Below the pieces are notes generated by a model. It ran no database searches, was not told where the DNA came from, and saw only the letters and a program-made list of their open reading frames with translations. The translations under genes were made by a program, and so were the position numbers. A stretch of DNA of 64,000 bases, from the NCBI GenBank assembly GCA_022376515.1, contig WTXI01000070.1, forward strand, positions 1 through 64,000. Direction: 5' to 3'. This document shows positions 55,690-64,000 of this stretch, in pieces. Source of the DNA: Lactifluus volemus (taxonomy: Eukaryota > Basidiomycota > Agaricomycetes > Russulales > Russulaceae). The number at the start of each line of letters is the position of its first letter. The stretch's first letter is position 1.

Positions 55690-58017
55690 ATGCCTCTAGA
55701 AAGTGCGATTTAATATTACCCCCTCAGTTTTACCTCATCATCGTGTACAGGTGGAAAACGCGATAAGCCCGAGGCGGAGGCGGAGGAACCTCAGAACCTT
55801 TCTGATGGTTCCGGGCCCATCTTCAATATGTACATGAAAATGACAGGGCAAGAGGACGACAAGACGGCCGATCGCTGGCAAAAGGATGCCGACGGGATCC
55901 TTGTTTTCGTTAGTTTTCACAGTTTCCCCACCACTTCGTGGTTCCCAACCAACAATTTGTAGACTGGTTTATTCGCTGCCTCGGTGTCAGTATTGCTCGC
56001 GGTGTCCGTCCTGGATCTCAAGCCAGATCAGCAGGAGACCTCAAATTTTCATCTTAAGAACATCTATCTGCTTCTCGCCGACCCCAACGCGTCTACCCTT
56101 GCTGAACCACCCCCCTTCTCTCCGAAAAAATCCGCTATCCTTGTCAATTTATTTTGGTTCTTGAGCTTGACCATCAGCCTTACGTGTGCACTGCTTGCAA
56201 CTTTATTACAGCAGTGGGCGCGTCAATACATCAAAAATACTACGCTACCCCATTACAGCCCACACAAGCAAGCGCGGATCCATGCGTTCTTTGCCGATGG
56301 GGTCGATACGCTGCACCTTCCCTGGGCAGTTTCGTTGTTGCCCACCTTGCTACACCTTTCCTTGTTCTTCTTCTTCACTGGTCTGCTCATTTTCTTGAAA
56401 AGGATCAACCACACCATCTTCCTTGTCGTGATTGGTTGGGTGGGGCTTTCGGCATTCATATATATATGTATCACGTGGATGCCAACCTTCCGTCACGACA
56501 GCCCCTACTATGCACCTCTTTCGTTGTCGACCTGGTACCTTTGGGCTTACATTCGATCCGGATTCTTCCACATTTTAAAGTTCATCACATCTCCCCTCAA
56601 CTTTCAGCGTGGTACCTGGAGTCAGCCCGCAAACCTAGCGAATGCTTCCAGCAAGCGGCTCTCGCAAGGTATGGCGAAGACAGCACAAGAAACCGCTTCG
56701 AAATTGTCGGCGAAACTCGACGGTCGAGTGTTACGTTGGCTATTTGACGCCCTGGACGAAGACCACGAGTGGGAACAGTTTTTCAAGGGCATCCCTGACT
56801 TCTGTAGTTCGAAGGCGGTCGCCGATCCCAAACGAGCCATGGTCAAACTGGGCAATACCAAAAAAGACAATGCAGATCCCAGGTTGGTAGTGGCTTTAGC
56901 TACGTTCTTGAATCATACTTGGCCATCCAATTCGAAATCCGAAGCAAGGCGGTTTATTATCTGTAAGCAGGCCATCAATGCACTGGACCCTAAACATCTA
57001 CCCTTGGAGTTCCTTCATGAGCTTTGCAAGCAGGGCGTCAATAGAGAGTTCTTCCAGTCCGTTCAATTGGGGCACTTGCTGAAAAGCTGGGCCTGTAGTA
57101 CCGATATCTCCACTCCTTTGCTCCCACGAGGGATGATTGCAGGCGTCATCGCAGGGGCACAGGAACGTGATTCCCAGTGGGTGGCTCTTGTGAAGGACCA
57201 TTTGGGCATATCGGACGATGTGCTCCGGGATTACCTCGAATATGGTGACAGCGTATTACTTGCCAACTGGATCCACATCACTCGCCAGTGGTACTTCGAA
57301 CATCAGGAATGGTGGGGTCCTCGCGCTCTGGAGCTCATTCAACCAATCATTTCGAAATTCGATATTAAAGGTACTCTTCCTCGACTGCAGCACGATTTCT
57401 GTGCCTTGTGGAACGAAATCGTATCAGAAGCGCGGAGACATCAGGCACTTCAAATTCCTTCCCATATTCTCAGACCCATTCGCCATATTTACATCGCTTT
57501 ACACCCAGGCACTGATGCTGCCCCGATCGCTATCAAAAATGAGGATGACCCCATCCTCAAATTGTCAGCCTCGTACCCACCATGCCCCAACCCAGACTCC
57601 CACATGAATACCGACGCAACAAGCGGGACCACATATTTTACCTCGTCTTCCCACAATTCTCTACCAGTCAATGTTGAACACCACCATACAGATTCATCGC
57701 CCAACTTGGCGACTGCTGTCACAACACGAGATATCCCCGACACCAACACCATCTCACCCGAGCCTAACCCTCATCCTGCCGCCCTGGTAGCTCCGCCATC
57801 CGTCCCTCTCCCCTCTCCCCTCCCGTCTGGTAGTAGTGTACGTAACACGGATCTTGGTGCACTCCGTCCTTCCACGGTTTCCCACAACCCAACAGCGACC
57901 CTTCAACCTGCCATGACACCACATGACCAGGCATTCGACACCTACGAGAATTCCCGGATTCCTGACTCCTCTCATGGAGGCGCGACAACGTCAACAGCGA
58001 GTGATATCCGTCCTTAG
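55690..58017 (+). CDS. DUF6535 membrane protein D3 (741 aa)
   Basis: Exons 55690-55702, 55751-55908 and 55963-58017; introns of 48 and 54 nt; phases 1 and 0 close at 741 aa. The first exon is only MPLE plus one base and uses a GTGCGA donor, so the N-terminus is less certain than the rest. The second exon gives SDGSGPIFNMYMKM and WQKDADGILVF. Membrane part: AILVNLFWFLSLTISLTCAL, LLHLSLFFFFTGLLIFLKRI and a following helix to RHDSPYYAPLS. The soluble part has EDHEWEQFFKGIPDF and LLANWIHITRQW, conserved in D2 and D4. The C-terminal 180 residues are rich in Pro, Ser and Thr and end near ENSRIPDSSHGG, which D4 also has (ENSRTPESSGGG). D3 and D4 look like the most recent pair. Confidence 0.85.
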
Positions 58018-59740
58018 CAGGCCTGACATACCAAGAGGCTGTACTCTGTCAATGGGACATACAGTTGTTTCATCTGAGGACCCCATCGGATATTCTTTGT
58101 CTTTGACAGGTGTATCAAGGCAAATGTAAATCTAGCTCGAGATGTGATCACGTAGTCGTGTTCGTGGCATAGCATGAACTGAACCTCTCACTAACTCGTC
58201 TATTTTTTTCTGTCCTTCACAAGGCCCTCTTCTAGTACCCACCGTAAATTTTTCTTGTTACAATGAGACACCTTGCTCGCTATGTTCTATGATCCCAAGG
58301 TACGAGAAAAAAAGTTCAAGTACGGAAATTACAATAGCAATACCTTGTAAGATTAACAATGCAATGCATTGTCATCCCGGTGGCTTGAAACTCGAATTTG
58401 AAATTTGAGCGCACGTTCCGCTGGAAACTGGTGGCGCCTTCATGCTCTCAGACTTACCTTGCCTCTCGTGGCAGTTTACAGTGCCATCCACCACATCGCA
58501 TTGTCCACCCGTAAGACCATGACCCCTTTTTTGCGTCCTCTGCGCTCGATATCAACAAAATAACCCGTAGTGTCAGCCCCTCTCGTCCCCGCACCTGCCA
58601 GTGTCGCACAGCCCGTGCGTAGAAGAAGGTTTCTTCCAGATACCCGGGTGGAAGGTTCGATGTGATCAACATGGAGGCGCATAACTTTGGGTCGACCACA
58701 ACACGCGCAGCGCCACCTTGACTCGTCCATCCGCCCAAATGCGAGCAGCGCAGGGAGCCGTTGCGGAGACGGGCCTGGGTGTTCCCGTGTCCTTGCTTCT
58801 CCCACATACTACTGTAAACCACCAAAGGAAATTCTCGCCCAAAATATGTGAATAATGTGGTATGTACCTAAGCTGACGACGGCCATCTGTGTTGCCTACC
58901 CCTCGGTCGGGAAGAGGGTCGCAGTCCGTCTAGTCCGATGTCGTACTTGGTCGATCACGACGACATCTACAACAACATGAAATGACCCACGGCGGACCTC
59001 AGTATTTGCATCCGCGGCGACGACTACTACACTGGTGAACCACGTCTCTCTCGAGCCACCACTGGCACGGCATCGACGGGAGATGTAGATGACCTCTATA
59101 GGTGGATTTACTTGGATAGAATAGGCTCATACTCCAAGTATGTTATTGACGATCATCTGTCTGCCCGATTGGTTTCACCGCTGTACATGATTGAGCCAGC
59201 AGTTCCGGTCGTAGCCTTCCCCATAGCTTTGTTCTTACCTCAGGTTCAGCCACAATTCCCCTTTCGGTACGCACAACGTAGGCGTGCATTCTCATGCGAC
59301 TGTTGCACGCGACTGGCGCTCTCTCCAACCAGCTTCCTACCAAAGTTTCAGCGTCCTTTCACACGATATTTCCGCCCGCCGGATCTGAGTCAGGAAAGGT
59401 TGTTCAATTCAGGCCACTGATTCATCGCAGCCATCGTTCCCGATACCGCAGATAGGTTTTCATCGTGTATTTGCGCAATAGTCAATACAGTTCTTGACGC
59501 ATTCAGTTCCATGATTGAGCGGGTGCCCCTTCGATTTATTGATCACGTAGCTTACTTAAACTTTTTCCCCAATGTAATGAAGGACAGCAAATACCTTAAG
59601 TATGCCTTTTCACGTGCACGATTTCTGCTGGTCCCTGCGGGTTGCAAGTCCGCCCGGGAATGCCCGGGCCTGGGCGATTCGGAGTGATAGCTTTCGATTA
59701 ACGTCGCCTGGCGCTGCATCTCTCACCCTATAATCGTTCG
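58018..59740. other. Intergenic region between D3 and D4, with inverted R3 relic
   Basis: 58190-58205 has the family 3' flank (CCTCTCACTAACTCGTC). On the minus strand 58825-58454 is a 123-codon frame containing VVDPKLCASMLITSNLPPGY and EETFFYARAV; it looks like a decayed fragment of some gene, but I cannot name it. 59090-59650 is a diverged inverted R3 copy (GTTCTTGACGCATTCAGTTCC, ATGCCTTTTCACGTGCACGA). R3 in this orientation also precedes the DUF6535 fragment at 11.0 kb. Confidence 0.45.
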
Positions 59741-62256
59741 ATGTCCCAGCGTGGTCGAACCAACAGCTTGGAGGATGGTGTCGCGGAGAGTACGAGCACA
59801 GGTATGTCAGACCCTCCTAATTGACTTTTATCCCTCACATTCATCTTTGTCACCGTGTACAGGTCGCAATGTCGATGACCGTCAGACTGCACAAAATGCA
59901 CAAAATGAAACGCCGCAGGAACACTTTTCTGATGGCTCAGGACCTATATTCAACATGTATGTGAAGATGGCAAAGGAAGAAGACAATAAACTGGCCCATA
60001 GCTGGCAAAAGGATGCTGACGGGATACTTATTTTCGTGAGCATTTATATGTTTCCGTACTACTTCACAGTTCCCACCTTGAACATTGTAGACTGGTTTGT
60101 TTTCTGCCGCTGTCGCGGTGCTGGTGGCGGTCTCCATCCTGGACCTCAAACCAGATCCGCATGAGACCTCGAATTTCTATCTCAAGAACATTTATCAGCT
60201 TCTCGCCGACCCCAACATATCTCGTGCATCAATCCTTGCAGAACCACCCCCCTTCTCTCCGCCAGTATATGCTATTTGGGTCAACTCACTTTGGTTCTTG
60301 AGCTTAGCAATCAGCCTTCAATGTGCACTGCTAGCGACCTTGTTACAGCAGTGGGCGCGCCGATACGTCGCAAATACTCAACCGCCACATTACAGCCCAC
60401 ACAAGCAAGCGCGGGTCCGTGCGTTCTTTGCCGATGGGATCGAGAAGCTGCGCCTTCCTAACGCCGTTGAAGCTTTGCCTGCCATGCTACACCTTTCCCT
60501 TTTTCTATTCTTTTCCGGTCTGCTCGTTTTCCTGTTGAACATCAACCGCTCCGTCTTCCATGTCGTGGTTGGTTGGGTGGGACTTTCGGCAGGGGTATAC
60601 GGATGTGTCACGTTGATGCCCATCTTCCGTCGCGACAGTCCCTACTATGCACCCCTTTCGTCGTCAGTCTGGTATCTTTGTACCGGCGTTTCATACTGCA
60701 TCTTCCGTATTCTCACCTTCATCACATCTTCTGACGACTCTTACTTTGAGTACGCGACCTGGGAGCACTTTAAAGAACTCATGGAAGCGTACCGCAAGCG
60801 GCTCTCGCAAGGTATGGTGAAGACAGCACAAGAAACCGCTTCGGAATTGTCGGAGAAACTCGATGGTGGAGTAATAAGTTGGCTATTTGATGCCCTTGAA
60901 GAAGACCACGAGTTGGAACAGTTTTTCAAGGGCATCCCGGGCTTCAGTAGCTCAAACACGGAAGTGGTCACTAATCCCAAACAAGTCATGGCCAATCTGG
61001 GCAATCCCAGGTTGGCAGCGGCTTTGGCTACGTTCTTGAATCATACTTGGTCATCCAGTTCACTCTCTGAGAAGTTCGAAGAGAGGCGGCTTAACCTCTG
61101 CATGCAGGCAATCAATGCACTGGACCATCAACATCTGCCTTTGGACTTCTTATTCGAGCTTTGCAAACAGAGCACGGATGGAGCATTCTTGCAGTCCATT
61201 CAATTGGGGCACTTACTGAGAAGCTGGGCCCATAGTACCGATCCCCAGACTGCTTCTTGTACCCAGGGGATAATTGCTGGCATCATCGCAAGTGTGCCGA
61301 ATCGCGATTCTTCTCAGTGGAAGGCTCTCGTTATGGACCAATTGGGCATATCGGAAGATGTGCTCCAAGATTACCTCGCACATGGTGACAGCGTGTTACT
61401 TGCCAACTGGATCCACATCACTCGCCAGTGGTATCGTTCTCATCGGCTTTGGTGGTGGTCTCCCGCGCTTGAGCTCATTCAACCAACCATTTCGAAATTC
61501 GATGTTCAAGGTTCTCTTCCCGCACTGCAGTCCAATTTCTGTACCTTGTGGAACGATATCACTCGGGAAGCACGCGAGGATGAAGCTCGTCAAATCCATT
61601 CCCATATTCTCAAACCCGTTCGCCGTATTTACGTCGCTTTACATAAAGGCACCAATGCTGCTCCGACCCGGTTCTTTCATTCCACCTCCGATCTCAGCCA
61701 CGTTCTATCTGATCCATCATCGTACCCAATTTGCGACATCCCAGGTCCACATTCCCACATAAATATTCACGCAGCAGACCAGACCAACATCGTTGACTCT
61801 TCCCACCTCTCTCCTCCCGTCAATGTTGGAAACAAGCACCTTGTTTCTGCTTCGTACAACTTGGCGACCGCACAGGGTTCCCCTGACATCCCCGTCATCT
61901 CCCCCTCGGTCAACGCAGAGCCTGATCCTCGTTCTGCCCTGGAAGCTTCGATATCCATTCCTCAATTCACCCTCCCATCTAGTAGTACGGTCACCCCCCA
62001 ACACGCAGATTTTGGCGCGGTTCCTCCTTCCACGGTACCTGGCGCTTCGTTGTCATCTGTCCCGGCTACAGGTTCCAGTTCCGTGCTCCCCACAGAGCCA
62101 CGGTCGTCCGTAACCTCTCTCACAGCTCAACCGGTGATCCTCGTTTCTCAACCAGACAGGTCACCGGATGATGCGGCATTCGGTATTCACGAGAATTCCC
62201 GGACTCCTGAATCCTCAGGTGGAGGCCCCGTAATACCGGTGCCTGTCCCTCCCTGA
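59741..62256 (+). CDS. DUF6535 membrane protein D4 (799 aa)
   Basis: Exons 59741-59801, 59863-60035 and 60091-62256; introns of 61 and 55 nt; phases 1 and 0 close at 799 aa. This is the cleanest model of the four: start MSQRGRTNSLEDG, first-exon end STSTG shared with D2, then SDGSGPIFNMYVKM (44-56) and WQKDADGILIF (68-78). Membrane helices at about 80-96, 139-163, 209-228 and 233-255, then RRDSPYYAPLS. The cytosolic or lumenal part has EDHELEQFFKGIPGF, ALVMDQLGISEDV and LLANWIHITRQW. The tail of about 200 residues is Ser/Thr/Pro-rich and variable. No enzyme motif is visible. Expansion in tandem and the variable tail suggest diversifying evolution, which is inference. Confidence 0.88.
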
Positions 62257-62909
62257 CATCGCGAAACACCTGATACTCTCTGTCATGACGCTATCAGATA
62301 ATTACAAAGTCAACGCGTTTTGTAGAGTATGCAGGTCACCTTGTTATTCTCCATATCGGTACGCTGCACCTTCATAGGCGGGTTCGACGAACATCTTGTC
62401 TCTCACTGCAGCAGTGCTGCCTGTTACGTTACTCACCGTACAAGCTTCTTGTTGTAAGATTCTCCTTGCTCGCTATCCTCGTCAGATTGTCCTTTCGTTT
62501 CATGCATCCCATGCCATCATTGTCAACATGACATTGCGTAGACACGTCCGATCAGATGCGAGACCTTTTCAATTCCGAAGCTATCCCCATATGGGATGTT
62601 GCTTCTCCGAGTCCGAAGACACGTGACCCAGCGAAATAACCCGTTACTGCCCAACGTGCTACATCCTAACGCGACAGAGAAAACTATTCAAGTCCTAGCT
62701 ACTACAACTTTAGCTGGTAGGGATTGAAACCTGAAATTTGGATGCCTACATAACGTGGGGCGGGTGGAAACCTCCAAGCATGCCGTGTGGCAGCCGTCTT
62801 TATAATAATCTACGCTGAGGCGCTCTCCAGACGCTCGCACCATCTCCTCTGTCACACTACACGTCACGGCGTTGCTGATTGAGCCCTCATCTCATATCTT
62901 CCACCTTTC
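62257..62909. other. Intergenic region between D4 and H2
   Basis: No gene seen. 62680-62800 has GCTGGTAGGGATTGAAACCTG, like GCTGGTAGGGCTTGAAGCTTG before H1, and GAGGCGCTCTCCAGACGCTC near 62817, like GGCGCTCGCAGCC before H1. The upstream region of the H genes is therefore duplicated too. Confidence 0.45.
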
Positions 62910-63823
62910 ATGCATTCACCACACGAAGTTTACCAGAACGAGCTCAAGTCCCGGTACAAACTCCACGGCTGGGCGTTATGGCAGCCTGAACCGGACCCCG
63001 ATAGTCCTACTGAATATGTAGCTATCGGCGACGTTGGTTACATATACAACGGCAGATTTGTTCGCCTGTTCAACATACAACGGAAAAAAGATGACCCTTC
63101 GCACCAACAACATGGCGTACCAGAGGGCTACCGTCATATGCCCCCTAGTCCATTCGACATCTTTCAAAAATCAAGGTTGGATAGAGGAGACTATTGCTCT
63201 AGATCTGTGCGGACGGATAACGCACCGAACGGGTATGTGATATGGTTTCTTTCAAGTTGACACCCGTGCTTGAACTCGTCTCTTCGCAGACGAGTCTATC
63301 AGTGCAGAGGGAGGGGAAAGACCGGAGCTGTGTTGCACCTCCCAGACCATGCCCTTAGTCGCGATTATCGTGGATCAATGACGAAACTGATCAAGAAGTA
63401 TCTGGATGACAATTCTCAGAGGTTTTTCGAGTTTGCAAGGGGTCATTTCCCCGATGTAAAAGAGATCATCCTCGTCACCGGATACACTGCAGTAACCTCG
63501 TGGGCCGCGGCAGTATTTTTGGATAAACAGACCGATGCAAAGCTGGAATTTCAATCGCTTCCCAATGATAGGATGAATTTGCAATGGCGCGTCGAGGACA
63601 ACATCCGTGAGCACGTGCCGTGTCATACCAGTAATCCCACTCAAGTTTGTAGTCTTGACCTCATCCATCTCACACGCACTGACTTAATCTTTATTTCTAT
63701 TCAAAGGATGATCTGCTTGCCAACCAATGCATCTACATCCGTGGCTTTCAAGCACGGCACAAATACGCCAATGATAACAAATTCGAAATTGAAGCGTTCG
63801 GAGCGCCTCCGCGACGGTTCTGA
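62910..63823 (+). CDS. Uncharacterised Agaricomycete protein H2 (264 aa)
   Basis: Exons 62910-63232, 63290-63644 and 63707-63823; introns of 57 and 62 nt with GTATGT and GTTTGT donors; phases 2 and 0 close at 264 aa. Exon positions and phases are identical to H1. Shared motifs: WALWQP, GDVGYI and GRFVRLFN, GAVLHLPDHA, IILVTGYTAVTSWAAAVF, QCIYIRGFQA, and a final FGAPPRRF. H2 has an insertion relative to H1 in the first exon, with EPDPDSPTEY near residues 29-38. It is probably soluble; no known catalytic motif is visible. It closes the H1-D1-D2-D3-D4-H2 series, and its 3' flank resembles that of H1. Confidence 0.82.
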
Positions 63824-64000
63824 TAACCCTGCGAGAAAATGTGTGTTACGTGGGGCGCGGGCGTGTTCAGGCGGATTGCGAAGGAAAAGAATGTAACAGA
63901 GGAGCACGAATGAAAATCAATGGAATTATGGCGGGTACGCTAGCGATTCTATTCCTACATTGTTTCGTCATTACACAATTTTGGAGTCTTTTAACGCAAT
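63824..64000. other. 3' flank of H2
   Basis: Similar to the sequence after H1 at about 47950-48010. No further gene begins before the window ends. Confidence 0.4.

Noticed and set aside
58454..58825. Minus-strand 123-codon ORF with VVDPKLCASMLITSNLPPGY
   Set aside because: It reads like a fragment of a real protein, but no family could be named and no exon context found, so it is mentioned only as part of the D3-D4 spacer.

Overview
This window looks like an accessory, repeat-rich chromosomal region of a basidiomycete fungus, most likely an Agaricomycete (mushroom-forming). The reasons are introns of about 45-85 nt with GTRNGY/CTRAY/YAG signals, an NLR-type protein with a fungal Goodbye-like N-terminal domain plus NACHT and ankyrin repeats, a tandem array of the basidiomycete-expanded DUF6535 membrane-protein family, chromodomain Ty3/Gypsy and Ty1/Copia elements, and relics of eukaryotic housekeeping genes (ARP2-like, GOT1-like). 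No rRNA, tRNA or CRISPR array was recognised. Gene models below were spliced by eye; where reading phases close across every junction this is stated.

Left part (1-27.5 kb). The window opens in the 3' end of a decayed chromodomain Ty3/Gypsy element (1-2841) whose LTR carries eight TGASTCA sites in 99 bp. A patchwork of dispersed, mostly non-coding blocks follows (called here R1, R2, R3, R4, R6). They carry a multicopy family of small two-finger C2H2 zinc-finger genes: A (6.2-7.3 kb), B (relic, 8.0-8.5 kb), C (15.2-16.8 kb), D (19.1-20.3 kb, minus), E (25.1-26.0 kb), F (relic, 26.3-27.1 kb) and G (42.7-43.3 kb). A, C, D and E can be spliced into intact proteins of 289, 443, 332 and 255 aa. Apart from the first intron (phase 0), their introns are phase 1, so internal exons are symmetric modules. 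Several introns are exactly 63 nt and stop-free. Genes A, C and D share the palindrome GGTGCC-N3-GGCACC 57-94 nt upstream of the start codon.

Middle part (27.6-47 kb). A nearly pristine Ty1/Copia element (27659-32964; 391-bp LTRs differing at one base; 5-bp target duplication GGTAC; one intact 1,484-aa polyprotein) lies 130 bp beyond the stop codon of a minus-strand NLR gene (33099-36869). That gene splices in frame over nine exons into 1,099 aa: Goodbye-like domain, NACHT, eight ankyrin repeats and a C-terminal C2H2 finger related to the neighbouring zinc-finger family. The second finger is lost to a stop codon at the position of its first zinc-binding cysteine. A second copy of the finger module lies at 39.5-39.7 kb. 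A truncated GOT1-like gene, further R1/R2/R3 blocks and gene G fill the rest.

Right part (47-64 kb). Four DUF6535 paralogues (D1-D4, 736-799 aa, all plus strand) are bracketed by two paralogues of an uncharacterised family (H1, 252 aa; H2, 264 aa), giving the layout H1-D1-D2-D3-D4-H2. An inactivated C-terminal half of an ARP2-like gene sits between D1 and D2, and a lone 5' fragment of a DUF6535 gene sits at 11.0-11.3 kb. Overall the region reads as a fast-evolving duplication hotspot in which receptor-like (NLR), DNA-binding (C2H2) and membrane (DUF6535) families are amplified together with retroelements.
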